A stretch of 48,587 nt of DNA from Rhodopseudomonas sp. AAP120 (GCF_001295845.1 NZ_LJIC01000064.1:1-48587), one strand, 5' to 3'; numbered from the stretch's first letter, positions 1 through 8,260 are shown. Program-made: numbers and translations. The notes: generated by a model not told the origin, from the sequence alone.

Positions 1-1
1 G

Positions 2-163
2 GCGGGGCGGGGCGGTCCGCAGGATTCCGCCGCCGCCAAGGGATTCTACGAACGCGCTGCGGCACTCGGCAATGCCGACGCCGCAGCCGCTTTGAAGCGC
101 GCCGACTGCCCGTATTCGATTAAGGACAAGCAGGGGAAGCTTGTGACCAATCTGTGCTTCTAA
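2..163 (+). CDS. Sel1-repeat protein, C-terminal fragment
   Basis: Only the last 53 codons lie in the window; the reading frame is open from the left edge to TAA at 161. The segment AAAKGFYERAAALGNADAAA is a Sel1-like (TPR-related) repeat: alternating small and aromatic residues with the A-x-x-G-N-A-D-A turn. The tail contains two cysteines (RADCPY and NLCF), which suggests an exported protein with a possible disulfide, although the signal peptide is outside the window. Sel1 proteins are usually scaffolds for protein-protein contacts; no specific partner can be named. The next gene, kup, starts 284 bases downstream beyond a long inverted repeat. Confidence 0.6.
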   Translation, partial: AGRGGPQDSAAAKGFYERAAALGNADAAAALKRADCPYSIKDKQGKLVTNLCF

Positions 164-233
164 GGTCTTTCCAGCGACGCCGCCGGGGCATTCCGTCCTG
201 ACTTGAAAATCTGCTAGCGAACGAATTCGGAAA

Positions 234-285
234 ACGGCCCGGATCAGACGGCGCGGCCGCGCGTCTGATCCGGGCCGTCTGATCC
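234..285. repeat. 17-bp perfect inverted repeat plus a third partial copy
   Basis: Positions 234-250 and 262-278 are perfect inverted complements around an 11-base GC-only loop (251-261, itself nearly palindromic). Directly after, 277-285 repeats GTCTGATCC, which is also the core of the right arm (263-271). There is no T-run on either side, so it is not a classical intrinsic terminator. It lies between the Sel1-repeat gene and kup. It may act as an RNA hairpin ending or separating transcripts, or as a binding site. Confidence 0.7.
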
Positions 286-447
286 ACGTCAACAACAGAG
301 CACGGCCCCTATGAATAGAAACGCGGGATCGGAATCGGACGCCGGCCGGCAGGCTCGGCCGGTGCGTTGTCCGGATTGCGGTGGCGATCTCATGCGACCC
401 GCGCCTCACGTCCAGGCCGGCCGCCCGGTCAGCCCAGAGGGCGAGCG

Positions 448-2310
448 ATGAGCCAGCACAAAAGCAGCGTCGGACTGCTGATCAGCACGGTCGGCGTCGT
501 GTTCGGCGACATCGGCACCAGCCCGCTTTACGCGCTGAAGGAAACCTTCGCCGGCCATCACCCGATCGCGGTGACGCCGGACAACATTTTCGGCGTGCTG
601 TCTTTGGTATTCTGGACCGTGATGCTGCTGGTCACGGTGAAGTACGTGATCATCATCATGCGCGCCGACAACCACGGCGAGGGCGGCAGCCTCGCGCTGC
701 TGGCGCTGGTCACGGAACTAACGCGCGGCCGCCGCGTGCACTATCCGCTGATGATGCTCGGCGTGATCGCTGCAGCGCTGTTCTACGGCGACAGCATGAT
801 CACGCCGGCGATCTCGGTGCTGAGCGCCGTCGAAGGCCTCGAGGTGGTGACGCCGGACCTGAAGCTCTATGTCGTGCCGGTCACCGCCGTGGTGCTGACG
901 GCATTGTTCGCGATCCAGTCACGCGGCACCGGCCTGGTCGGCCGGCTGTTCGGGCCGGTGATGACGATCTGGTTCGTCACGCTTGCGGTGCTCGGCATCG
1001 TCAACATCGCCCGCTCGCCGGGCGTGCTCGAGGCGATCAGTCCGGTTTACGCGGTCGAGTTCGTGATCCGCCATCCGCTGATGAGTTTCTACGCGCTCGG
1101 CTCGGTGGTGCTCGCCGTCACCGGCGGCGAAGCGCTCTACACCGACATGGGGCATTTCGGCCGGTTTCCGATCCGGCTGGCGTGGTTCGGCCTGGTGCTG
1201 CCGGCGCTGCTGCTGAACTATTTCGGCCAGGGCGCGCTGCTGATCCACGACCCGAGCGCCATCCAGAACCCGTTCTTCCGGATGGGGCCGGAATGGATGG
1301 TGATGCCGATGGTGGCGCTCGCCACGGCAGCCGCGGTGATCGCCTCGCAGGCGGTGATTTCAGGTGCCTATTCGGTGGCGCGGCAGGCGATTCAGCTCGG
1401 CCTGCTGCCGCGGATGACCATCGTCCATACCTCGGGCGAGGAGGCCGGACAGATCTACGTGCCGTTCACCAACTGGACGCTGTACATCGCCGTGATGGCG
1501 CTGGTGATCGGCTTCCAGTCGTCGAGCAATCTGGCCGCCGCCTACGGCATCGCCGTCACCGGCACGATGATGATCGACACCATTTTGGTGTCGTTCGTGA
1601 TGGCGCTGCTGTGGCGCTGGAACATGGCTCTGGTGATCGCGGTGATCGGCACGCTGCTGGCGGTCGACTTCGCGTTCTTCGCCGCCAACATCATCAAGGT
1701 GGCGCAGGGCGGCTGGTTCCCGCTGTTCATCGGCTTCATCTCGTTCACGGTGCTGACGACCTGGCGACGCGGCCGCGCGCTGGTGCGCAAGCAGCTCAAG
1801 AAGCAGGCGGTGCCGCTCGACGTGGTGCTGCGCGCGCTCGGGCCGAACGTGTCGCGTGCCCGCGGCACGGCGGTGTTCCTCACCGCCGCGACCGACGGCG
1901 TGCCGCCGGCATTGCTCCATAATCTGAAGCACAACCAGACGGTCCATCAGCGCGTGGTGCTGACGACGGTGATGACGGCCGAGACGCCTTACGTGCCCGA
2001 CAGCGAACGCGTGCTGATGACCGATATCGGCGACGGGTTCCATCGCCTGATCATCCGCTACGGCTTCATGCAGACGCCCGACGTTCCGGCCGCACTCGCG
2101 CTGTGCAAGCAGTTCGGGCACGAGTTCAACATGATGTCGACCTCGTTCTTCCTCAGCCGCGAGACCTTCGTGCCGAGCCTCAATCCGGGCATGGCGTTGT
2201 GGCGCGAGCGGCTGTTCACCTTTATGACGCTGAACGCGACCCGGGCGACGACCTTCTTCAAGATCCCGACCGATCGCGTCGTCGAGCTCGGCACACAGCT
2301 CGAGATCTGA
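448..2310 (+). CDS. kup: Kup-family potassium uptake protein (copy 1)
   Basis: Low-affinity K+/H+ symporter of the inner membrane (KUP/HAK/KT family). The signature [13 protein letters not shown] is at residues 20-32, followed by about 12 membrane segments and a soluble C-terminal domain of about 150 residues beginning near the [11 protein letters not shown] stretch. The frame is open from TTG at 367, but ATG 448 has an upstream purine-rich site (AGAGGGCGAG) and gives 620 residues, the usual family length; the extension before it is Arg/Pro-rich and unlike Kup N-termini. The gene is monocistronic and convergent with the CPBP-type gene 9 bases downstream. A second kup lies at 24020-25924, so the strain has at least two paralogues. 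Nothing in the upstream 280 bases identifies its regulation. Confidence 0.93.
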   Translation: MSQHKSSVGLLISTVGVVFGDIGTSPLYALKETFAGHHPIAVTPDNIFGVLSLVFWTVMLLVTVKYVIIIMRADNHGEGGSLALLALVTELTRGRRVHYPLMMLGVIAAALFYGDSMITPAISVLSAVEGLEVVTPDLKLYVVPVTAVVLTALFAIQSRGTGLVGRLFGPVMTIWFVTLAVLGIVNIARSPGVLEAISPVYAVEFVIRHPLMSFYALGSVVLAVTGGEALYTDMGHFGRFPIRLAWFGLVLPALLLNYFGQGALLIHDPSAIQNPFFRMGPEWMVMPMVALATAAAVIASQAVISGAYSVARQAIQLGLLPRMTIVHTSGEEAGQIYVPFTNWTLYIAVMALVIGFQSSSNLAAAYGIAVTGTMMIDTILVSFVMALLWRWNMALVIAVIGTLLAVDFAFFAANIIKVAQGGWFPLFIGFISFTVLTTWRRGRALVRKQLKKQAVPLDVVLRALGPNVSRARGTAVFLTAATDGVPPALLHNLKHNQTVHQRVVLTTVMTAETPYVPDSERVLMTDIGDGFHRLIIRYGFMQTPDVPAALALCKQFGHEFNMMSTSFFLSRETFVPSLNPGMALWRERLFTFMTLNATRATTFFKIPTDRVVELGTQLEI

Positions 2311-2319
2311 TCGCAGCGC

Positions 2320-2961
2320 TCAGGCCAGCCCGAGCGCGAAGGCCAGCGTGCCGATCGCGGCGTGCGACACGATCAGCGGCCAGATGTTGCGCATCCACAG
2401 ATAGGCAGCGCCCCACACCAGGCCGAGCAGGAAGGTGTTCAGCAGCAAGGCCGGGTCGCCGTAGCAGAGGTGGATCAGCGAGAACATCGCCGCCGAGTAC
2501 AGCACATAGGCCCAGCCGCCGCGCGATAGTTTGTCGGTGATCAGTTTGGGGATCGACCGGCACACCACTTCTTGGCACGGGCTCGACACCAGTACGTAGA
2601 ACGGCGCGAAGCTCAGCCACGCCGGTGGCTTGGCGTCGAACGTGAAGAACTGCGTCTGCAGCAGCATCACGGCCGCGATTGCGAGCGTGAGTGCCGCGCA
2701 GCCAAACCAGTGCCGCCAATGATGTGGCTTGCCGAAACCGAGTTCCGTGAAGGACACGCCGGCCCACACGCAGAGCCCGATGCAGAGTCCCGACACCATC
2801 AGCAGGGCGTGGATCCGGTAGGCGAACGGCAGCAGGCCGAAATGGATCGCCAGCCCCGGAGCGGCCAGCAGCAGGGTCAGGCCCGCCAGCGGGACGAGCT
2901 GGTGGGCCATGAAGCTGGGGATATCGACCGAGGCCGGCGGCGATTGTCGTAAATTTGTCAT
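2320..2961 (-). CDS. CPBP-family intramembrane protease homologue (CAAX/Abi fold)
   Basis: A 213-residue polytopic membrane protein with about six hydrophobic segments. The family motifs are recognisable but altered: motif 1, normally EExxxR, reads QEVVCR (in the context SSPCQEVVCRS); motif 2 FxxxH is FSLIH; a third His occurs in SHAAIG. In characterised CPBP proteases (Rce1, MmRce1) the first Glu of motif 1 is important for activity, and here it is Gln, so catalysis is doubtful. The frame extends to 3090, but ATG 2961 fits the family better and avoids an Ala/Gly/Arg-rich leader. The start codon lies inside a palindrome (2942-2970). Function and substrate are unknown. The gene is convergent with kup. 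Confidence 0.75.
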   Translation of the reverse strand: MTNLRQSPPASVDIPSFMAHQLVPLAGLTLLLAAPGLAIHFGLLPFAYRIHALLMVSGLCIGLCVWAGVSFTELGFGKPHHWRHWFGCAALTLAIAAVMLLQTQFFTFDAKPPAWLSFAPFYVLVSSPCQEVVCRSIPKLITDKLSRGGWAYVLYSAAMFSLIHLCYGDPALLLNTFLLGLVWGAAYLWMRNIWPLIVSHAAIGTLAFALGLA

Positions 2962-2970
2962 CTGACAATC
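2942..2970. promoter_or_regulatory. Palindromes over the start of the CPBP gene
   Basis: TTGTCA-TC-TGACAA (2955-2968) is a perfect 6+2+6 inverted repeat spanning the ATG at 2961. An outer pair GATTGTC (2942-2948) / GACAATC (2964-2970) overlaps it. Such a site could bind a dimeric repressor or fold in the mRNA to occlude translation. No known regulator is assigned. Confidence 0.35.
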
Positions 2971-3061
2971 ATCGGCATTCCGCCCGATGAGGCCAGTCAC
3001 AACCGCGCCAGCTCTTCCTGTTGTGATCCCGAGGCGGCCCCGTGGTTCTGCGGGAAACGCG

Positions 3062-3289
3062 TCAGCGCCGGCTGCTGCCTCCGACCCCAACGTCCAACGC
3101 GCCGCCGATCTTCACGCAGGTGCCGCCGCCTTCGACCTGAACGAAGCCGGGACCATACGCCGCGCAAGGATTAGTGGTCGTCGTCTGTTTCGGAGGGGGC
3201 GCGGGCTTGGGGGCGAGCCGCCGGTCGTCGGCGGCGGCCGCCGGCGTCACGGTAGCTGCGAGCAGCAGGGCGATCAGCGTGGTTCTCAT
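3062..3289 (-). CDS. Small exported protein with a Porin_2-like N-terminal motif
   Basis: A 75-residue protein. Residues 1-20 are a clear Sec signal peptide (MRTTLIALLLAATVTPAAAA), then a Lys/Pro/Thr-rich linker, then NPCAAYGPGFVQVEGG and TCVKIGG. From memory of the family, the mature start of rhizobial Porin_2 proteins has the same pattern C-x-x-Y-G-x-G-F ... T-C-x-K-I-G-G. Here the protein stops soon after, so it contains the motif and none of the barrel. Two Cys could form the disulfide known from that motif. It may be an independent small periplasmic or outer-membrane-associated protein or a remnant of a porin gene; the intact signal peptide favours an expressed gene. It is divergent from the next small exported protein at 3516. 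Confidence 0.6.
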   Translation of the reverse strand: MRTTLIALLLAATVTPAAAADDRRLAPKPAPPPKQTTTTNPCAAYGPGFVQVEGGGTCVKIGGALDVGVGGSSRR

Positions 3290-3515
3290 GCGGATTGAGT
3301 AGCGCAGAAGCCGCGCGCCTGCCAGCCGGCCGCAGCGGTTCCATTGCCCCAAACCCGCCGCAATCAGAAGGTCGAGCTTGGTCCTGGTGAAAACTCGAGC
3401 CGAGCGCGGGGCATTGCGCTTGACGCCGCCTCGGCGCTCGGATTGACGTAGCGTCGCTGGTGAACAACCGCCACGGCGCGCGGCGTGCCGGGTAAGCGTA
3501 TCGACGGGGATCTCG

Positions 3516-3923
3516 ATGAGAACGATGGTTGTCATGGTGGCGCTGCTGGCTTCGAGCGCGGCGTTGGCGCAGAGCGCGGGCACGCCGAGCAGTCCGCCGA
3601 TGGTCGGCGATCGGCCGCTGGTCCAGATCAAGCCGCGCGGCGACAAAATGGCGACCTCGGAGGGCGCCGGCAAACAGGCCAAGTCGGGCAAGCCTTCTGT
3701 CGCGTCGCAACTGCAAGCCTGCCTCGAGATCGAGGATGGCAGCAAGGAGCGACTCGACTGCTACGACGCGATCTTCCCTCCCAAGCCGAAGGCGCCGAAG
3801 AAGGGGGCCAAGCAGGCGGCCGCAAAGGCTGTCGCGGAGTGCCGCTTCACCAAGGAGCAGGACGAGCGACTGGCCTGCTACAACGGCTTCGCCGACGCGA
3901 TTCCGAAACTGCCGAAGACCTGA
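3516..3923 (+). CDS. Small exported protein with two LxCY motifs, function unknown
   Basis: A 135-residue protein. A signal peptide (MRTMVVMVALLASSAALAQ) is followed by a low-complexity linker and two short Cys-containing units: QACLEIEDGSKERLDCYDAI and AECRFTKEQDERLACYNGF. The pattern C-x(9-12)-R-L-x-C-Y-(D/N) appears twice, separated by a Lys/Ala-rich spacer, which suggests an internal duplication of a disulfide-bonded hairpin. LDCYD motifs also occur in TagO/VasI-like type VI accessory proteins, but no other part of such a system is present, so that link is not claimed. The MOSC gene follows 55 bases downstream on the same strand. Confidence 0.65.
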   Translation: MRTMVVMVALLASSAALAQSAGTPSSPPMVGDRPLVQIKPRGDKMATSEGAGKQAKSGKPSVASQLQACLEIEDGSKERLDCYDAIFPPKPKAPKKGAKQAAAKAVAECRFTKEQDERLACYNGFADAIPKLPKT

Positions 3924-3978
3924 CCGGCTTGCGTTTGTTCCGTAGCAGCCTGCGCCCCGCCGCGATCGTGCAGGGCGC

Positions 3979-4476
3979 ATGACTGGGCTTTCTCCAGATA
4001 CGCCGCTCGGACGCCTGATTGCTGCGCCGATGCGGCCCGGCCGCCTCGCTTGGATCGGTCTGCGTCCGGCGCGGCACGCCGCGATGACGATGCCGACGGA
4101 AGCGACGCTGATCGCGCAGACCGGCATCGTTGGCGATCGCTACCGCACCTCCCGCAACGGCACCCGGCAGGTCACGCTGATCGCCGCTGAGGATCTCACG
4201 GCCATCGCTGCGTTCCTCGGGCGCGACGCAGTCGCTCCGGAGTTGTTGCGACGAAACCTCGTCACCAGCCGCATCAATCTCGTGGCTCTCAAGGGCCAGC
4301 GCTTTCGCATCGGCACCGCGCTGCTGGAAGGGTCGGGCGACTGCGCGCCGTGCAGCCGGATGGAAGAGACGTTCGGCGTCGGCGGCTACAACGCCGTGCG
4401 CGGCCGCGGCGGCATCACCGCCCGGGTGATCGAAGGCGGCACCGTGCGGATCGGTGACCCGATCGAACGCATTTAG
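3979..4476 (+). CDS. MOSC domain-containing protein
   Basis: A single MOSC domain of 165 residues, the fold found at the C-terminus of molybdenum cofactor sulfurases and in YiiM/YuaD-type proteins. Visible hallmarks are GIVGDRY near residue 50, the basic segment RRNLVTSRINL, and the Cys-containing motif GSGDCAPCSRMEE, whose first Cys corresponds to the conserved MOSC cysteine. Known members handle Moco or reduce N-hydroxylated compounds with partner reductases. It is followed after 52 bases by an FMN reductase and then a truncated haemoglobin on the same strand, which may be functionally linked. ATG 3979 is used; an internal Met at codon 18 is an alternative. Confidence 0.85.
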   Translation: MTGLSPDTPLGRLIAAPMRPGRLAWIGLRPARHAAMTMPTEATLIAQTGIVGDRYRTSRNGTRQVTLIAAEDLTAIAAFLGRDAVAPELLRRNLVTSRINLVALKGQRFRIGTALLEGSGDCAPCSRMEETFGVGGYNAVRGRGGITARVIEGGTVRIGDPIERI

Positions 4477-4528
4477 GATAGGCTGCGGCGCGGCTGCCGC
4501 GCGGTCGATCGTAATCAGGAGTTCGCCG

Positions 4529-5119
4529 ATGTCTCTCCGCCTGCTCGTGCTGTACGGCTCGTATCGCTCCGACCGGATGGGAATTCGTCTCGCCAACTAT
4601 CTGGTCGGGGAGTTCGCGGAGCTTGGCCACGAGGTGGAATTGATCGACGCCAAGGCGATCGGCCTGCCGATTCTGGACCGCATGTACAAGGAACATCCCA
4701 AGGGCGAAGCGCCGGCCGCGATGGAAGCGCTCGCCGACAAGATCCGCAATGCCGACGGCTTCGTGTTCGTCACCGGTGAATACAATTGGGGCGTTCAGCC
4801 GGGACTGAAGAATCTCACCGATCATTTCCTCGAGGAATGGTTCTGGCGGCCGGCGGCGATAGCGAGTTACTCGGCCGGACGTTTCTCCGGCGTCCGCGCC
4901 GCCACCGCGTGGCACGGCACGCTGAGCGAGATGGGCATGGTGGTGATCTCGTCGACACTCGGCGTCGGACCGATCGCGCAGACGCTGGACGAAACCGCCA
5001 CGCCGATCGGGGACGGCGGCAAGTCGCTGGCGCGCGCATTCCCGCGCTTCGCGGCCGATCTCGCCTGGTGGGCCGAGGCCGCGAAAGCGCAGCGTGCCAA
5101 GGTCAAACCGCCATATTGA
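4529..5119 (+). CDS. NADPH-dependent FMN reductase family protein
   Basis: A 196-residue flavodoxin-like protein. The N-terminus LRLLVLYGSYRSDRMG matches the phosphate-binding loop (GSxRxxS/M) of NAD(P)H-dependent FMN reductases, and EYNWGVQPGLKNLTDHF corresponds to the PEYNxSxPxxLKNxxDW motif. Such enzymes reduce FMN, quinones or metals such as chromate with NAD(P)H; the substrate here is unknown. ATG 4529 is chosen for its ribosome-binding site (CAGGAG at 4515-4520) over the longer frame from 4454, which would overlap the MOSC gene. It probably forms a transcription unit with the MOSC gene upstream and the haemoglobin gene 31 bases downstream. Confidence 0.88.
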   Translation: MSLRLLVLYGSYRSDRMGIRLANYLVGEFAELGHEVELIDAKAIGLPILDRMYKEHPKGEAPAAMEALADKIRNADGFVFVTGEYNWGVQPGLKNLTDHFLEEWFWRPAAIASYSAGRFSGVRAATAWHGTLSEMGMVVISSTLGVGPIAQTLDETATPIGDGGKSLARAFPRFAADLAWWAEAAKAQRAKVKPPY

Positions 5120-5150
5120 GCGGCGGCGCTTCGCACCCTACATCTGCCCG

Positions 5151-5537
5151 ATGCACGACATTACCGAAGCGCAAATCGCCGAGCTCGTCCGCACCTTCTA
5201 TGCGCGGGCGCGCGACGACGATCAGATCGGCCCGATCTTCAATCGCGCCGTCGCGGATTGGGATCATCACATCGCGCAGATCAGCGATTTCTGGTCGTCG
5301 ATGCTGCTCAAGACCGGCCGCTACGGCGGTCGGCCGATGCGGCCACATCTGATGCTGGGCTTGGAGCCCGCGCATTTCGATCGCTGGCTCGCATTGTTCG
5401 AAGCGACCGCGACCGAGTTGTTCGAACCAAACATCGCCGCCGCCTTCATCCTCCGCGCCCGCCGCATCGCCGACAGCTTCGAAATGGGCATCGCGACGAC
5501 GCAGGGCAGGGTCGCTGCGCCAAGGCATAGTGTGTAG
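5151..5537 (+). CDS. Group III truncated haemoglobin
   Basis: A 128-residue single-domain globin. Typical group III features are the N-terminal ITEAQIAELVRTFYARAR helix, the FWSSMLLKTGRYGG motif, and the F-helix region PMRPHLMLGLEPAHFDRWL, which holds the conserved haem-ligand histidine region. Group III globins (for example Campylobacter Ctb) bind O2 and NO and are implicated in peroxide or NO chemistry. ATG 5151 excludes a basic leader encoded from 5094. The gene follows the FMN reductase by 31 bases; a flavin reductase next to a globin is a plausible electron donor pair, but this is inference. Confidence 0.88.
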   Translation: MHDITEAQIAELVRTFYARARDDDQIGPIFNRAVADWDHHIAQISDFWSSMLLKTGRYGGRPMRPHLMLGLEPAHFDRWLALFEATATELFEPNIAAAFILRARRIADSFEMGIATTQGRVAAPRHSV

Positions 5538-5574
5538 CCGCCCGGGCTGATTGTTCAGCAACTCGTCACTGAGT

Positions 5575-5680
5575 CCTCATCCTGAGGAGCCCGGCGAAGC
5601 CGGGCGTCTCGAAGGATGGGCCACGCAGCACCTGTGGCTCCATGGTTCGAGACGGCGCTGCGCGCCTCCTCACCATGAGG
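5575..5680. repeat. Interspersed palindromic repeat, family A, copy 1
   Basis: A 106-base element beginning CCTCATCCTGAGG and ending CTCACCATGAGG, containing the hairpin CCCGGC-GAA-GCCGGG and the pair GTCTCGAAGGATGG / CATGGTTCGAGACGGC. A second near-identical copy lies at 39737-39841, and a short degenerate one at 39619-39660. It lies just after the haemoglobin gene. The element type resembles intergenic palindromes common in Bradyrhizobium and Rhodopseudomonas. Confidence 0.85.
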
Positions 5681-5706
5681 CGGTGTTAGTGGCATCTGCA
5701 AAGTGG

Positions 5707-5745
5707 ATTCCGGGTCTGCGCTGCTGCGCAGCGCAGACCCGGAAT
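5707..5745. repeat. Perfect 18-bp hairpin, repeat family B
   Basis: ATTCCGGGTCTGCGCTGC (5707-5724) pairs perfectly with 5728-5745 around a 3-base loop (TGC). The outer ATTCCGGG/CCCGGAAT arms are shared with the two hairpins at 26725-26867, so this is a dispersed palindromic family. It sits between convergent genes (haemoglobin and yghU) and may serve as a bidirectional transcript end. Confidence 0.8.
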
Positions 5746-5806
5746 GACGGGGGAGGCGGTGGCCTTGCTAACGGGCGTTGACATTGCCCATCCCCGCATT
5801 CGCTTG

Positions 5807-6679
5807 TTACTTCGCCGCGAGCTTGTCCTGCGTCTTGGTCTCGAAGTCGCCGGCGTCGTGGCGTTCGTGGAGCTGGGTGGAAGGCTCGCCGGAGACGCGG
5901 TTGACCATGCGGCCGCGCTTGACGGCGGGGCGCTCGGCGATCGCCTTGGTCCAGCGCTGTACGTTGGTGTAGCTGGCGACATCGAGGAACGTGGCGCTGT
6001 CACCGTACAACAAGCCGCTGGCGAGGCCGCCATACCACGGCCACACGGCGATGTCGGCGATGCTGTATTCGCTGCCGGCGAGATACGCGGTCTCGGCAAG
6101 ACGACGATCCAGCACGTCCATCTGCCGCTTCACTTCCATCGCGAAGCGGTTGATCGGATACTCCCACTTCTCCGGCGCATAGGCGTAGAAGTGGCCGAAG
6201 CCGCCGCCGAGATACGGCGCGCTGCCCATCTGCCAGAACAGCCAGTTCAGGCATTCGGTGCGGCCGGCCGGGGTGGTCGGCAGAAACGCGCCGAACTTCT
6301 CGGCCAGATAGAGCAGGATCGAGCCGGACTCGAAAACGCGGATCGGCGGATTCGTCGAGCGGTCGAGCAGTGCCGGAATCTTCGAGTTCGGATTGACCTC
6401 GACGAAGCCCGACGAAAACTGATCGCCATCGCCGATCTTGATCAGCCAGGCGTCGTATTCGGCGCCGCTGTGGCCGAGCGCCAGCAACTCCTCGAGCAGA
6501 ATCGTCACCTTCTGACCGTTCGGCGTCGCCAGCGAATAAAGCTGCAGAGGATGTCTGCCGACCGGCAATTCCTTGTCGTGGGTCGGGCCGGCGATCGGCC
6601 GGTTGATCGACGCGAATTTCCCGCCGTTCTCCTTATCCCAGGTCCAGACTTTTGGCGGCGAGTAGGGGGCGTCGGTCAT
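5807..6679 (-). CDS. yghU: Glutathione-dependent disulfide-bond oxidoreductase, YghU type
   Basis: A 290-residue cytosolic glutathione-transferase homologue; E. coli YghU is of similar length. The N-terminal extension YSPPKVWTWDKENGGKFASINRP is characteristic of the YghU/YfcG (Nu) group. It is followed by a thioredoxin-like domain (LQLYSLATPNGQKVTILLEEL, NPNSKIPALLD, FESGSILLYLAEKFG) and an all-helical C-terminal domain (SIADIAVWPWYG is the GST N-capping box). These enzymes bind two glutathiones and reduce disulfides such as 2-hydroxyethyl disulfide. The C-terminal tail (LHERHDAGDFETKTQDKLAAK) is charged, and an operon partner is not evident. Confidence 0.92.
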   Translation of the reverse strand: MTDAPYSPPKVWTWDKENGGKFASINRPIAGPTHDKELPVGRHPLQLYSLATPNGQKVTILLEELLALGHSGAEYDAWLIKIGDGDQFSSGFVEVNPNSKIPALLDRSTNPPIRVFESGSILLYLAEKFGAFLPTTPAGRTECLNWLFWQMGSAPYLGGGFGHFYAYAPEKWEYPINRFAMEVKRQMDVLDRRLAETAYLAGSEYSIADIAVWPWYGGLASGLLYGDSATFLDVASYTNVQRWTKAIAERPAVKRGRMVNRVSGEPSTQLHERHDAGDFETKTQDKLAAK

Positions 6680-6806
6680 CGGCTGCTCCGGGTTTGTTTC
6701 TTGTCGCGCGGTGAGGTGGAAACAATGGCGACGCCGCCGCGCTTTGCAAGGGCCAGTTCCGAGGGGCGCTATGCGAACAGGGCGGATGCGATTGTTCGGC
6801 CGCGAG

Positions 6807-7982
6807 CTACGCGGCGGACAGGCCGGCCCGCGTCGCCGTGGGTTTGTGTTCGCTCACGTCCTGGCTGGCCTCAGGCCAGGCGCAGCCGCCGCCCGAGCGC
6901 TTCGCCGCGTACAGCGCCTGGTCGACCCGCTCCAGAAGTTGCGCCGTCGGATTGGCGGCGAGGGCGCCGTCGCAGACCACCAGCCCTGCGCTGGCGCCGA
7001 TCCGCACCGGGAGCTCCGACAACAGGAATGGCATCGATAATTCCAACACGGCGGCGCGGGCGAGTTGCAGTGCTTCCTCGCGGCCGAGAGGGCCCTCCGA
7101 GATCGGCTTCAGCAGCATGAATTCGTCGCCGCCGAAACGCGCTGCAATGCCGGTCGTGCCGGCGCAGGCCTTCAGTCGCTCGGCGACCTGACGCAGCAGA
7201 TCGTCCCCGGCATGATGGCCGTGACGGTCGTTGACCGGCTTGAACCCGTCGAGATCAATCGCGACCAGCGTGAAGCTGCCGCTCATCTCTGTCAGCGCGG
7301 CCAGGAAGCCGGCGCGATTCGGCAGGCCAGTGAGGAAGTCGTGTGTCGCCTGGCGGGACAGCCGATGTTTGGCTTCGAGGCGCTCGGTGAATGCGGCGCT
7401 GAGATGCTTGGAAGCTTCGCGCAGGGTGAGCCAGAACAGCACCAGCATCGCCGCGCCGATGTTGTATGCGAGCTCCGGCCGCAGCAACCCGGCGATGATG
7501 GTGGGGGTCAGCAGCATCGCCGACGCCGTCAGGATGATCCATGGCCGGATCGCCGCCCGCGACACCATGCCGACGCAATACGACATCGACAGGCCGAAAG
7601 CGATCCAGGCGCCGGGGGCATCGCCGAGCCACAACGCCCGGAACGATAATGCGCCGAGCGCGAGGCTGAAGGCCGAAGCGCCGACGCAATACAGCACTTC
7701 CCAGCGGACGACGTCGGCATCGGTGAATTGAGCGGCGCGCGCCTTGTAGCGCAGCAGCGAGACGACACGGGCCACCGCAGTGATCAGGATGAACACCGAA
7801 ATTGTCGCATAGCCGGGATCGCGGTCGATCAGCGTCAGCGCGACCGCACCAGTCACCGAGGTGACGCCGATCGCCGCGACCTGCGGCATCGACGTGTACA
7901 GCAGCTCGACCAATTCGCGGCGAATCCGCGGATCGGCGTGCAGCAATCTGGCGAACAAAGAGACGATCATCCGCGGCACCAT
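6807..7982 (-). CDS. Membrane diguanylate cyclase (GGDEF), no I-site
   Basis: A 391-residue protein with about five to six N-terminal membrane segments (roughly residues 40-200), then a GGDEF domain starting at ATHDFLTGLPNRAGF. The active site reads RFGGDEF, so cyclase activity converting two GTP to cyclic di-GMP is expected. The allosteric I-site RxxD that normally sits five residues before GGDEF is absent (GTTG instead), so product inhibition is probably lost. The start at 7982 has AGGAA upstream; the longer frame to 8015 and a later Met at 7970 are alternatives. The membrane part matches no sensor family I recognise. About 280 bases upstream (7983-8260), before the tetR stop codon, hold no gene or signal I can support. 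Confidence 0.88.
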   Translation of the reverse strand: MVPRMIVSLFARLLHADPRIRRELVELLYTSMPQVAAIGVTSVTGAVALTLIDRDPGYATISVFILITAVARVVSLLRYKARAAQFTDADVVRWEVLYCVGASAFSLALGALSFRALWLGDAPGAWIAFGLSMSYCVGMVSRAAIRPWIILTASAMLLTPTIIAGLLRPELAYNIGAAMLVLFWLTLREASKHLSAAFTERLEAKHRLSRQATHDFLTGLPNRAGFLAALTEMSGSFTLVAIDLDGFKPVNDRHGHHAGDDLLRQVAERLKACAGTTGIAARFGGDEFMLLKPISEGPLGREEALQLARAAVLELSMPFLLSELPVRIGASAGLVVCDGALAANPTAQLLERVDQALYAAKRSGGGCAWPEASQDVSEHKPTATRAGLSAA

Positions 7983-8260
7983 AAGTCGCGAGTTCCTAAC
8001 AGCCGATGGCAACAAGGCGCCGCGCGGTAATATCGTCGCGGCAGTGTTAACGGCCGGTCAATGAACGGACTGCGACAGGGTGGACGATATCTTCGAAAGT
8101 CTGCTCGCTCGGGGTTCCGGATCGATGCCCTGCAGCGACAAGTCGCGATACGCAACCCACTGTTTGCGGAAGAGCAGGGGACGATCGTGTCGTTCGTTCA
8201 TCGCGACGAGCGACGCCTCGGATCGAAAGGAACCGAGCAGAAGCTAAGGGCCTGAATCTA

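Noticed and set aside
3516-3923. Type VI secretion accessory protein (TagO/VasI-like)
   Set aside because: LDCYD motifs alone are weak evidence and no other type VI gene is present.
8061-8255. 64-codon plus-strand frame between the diguanylate cyclase and tetR
   Set aside because: No ribosome-binding site, no recognisable features, basic composition; not supported as a gene.
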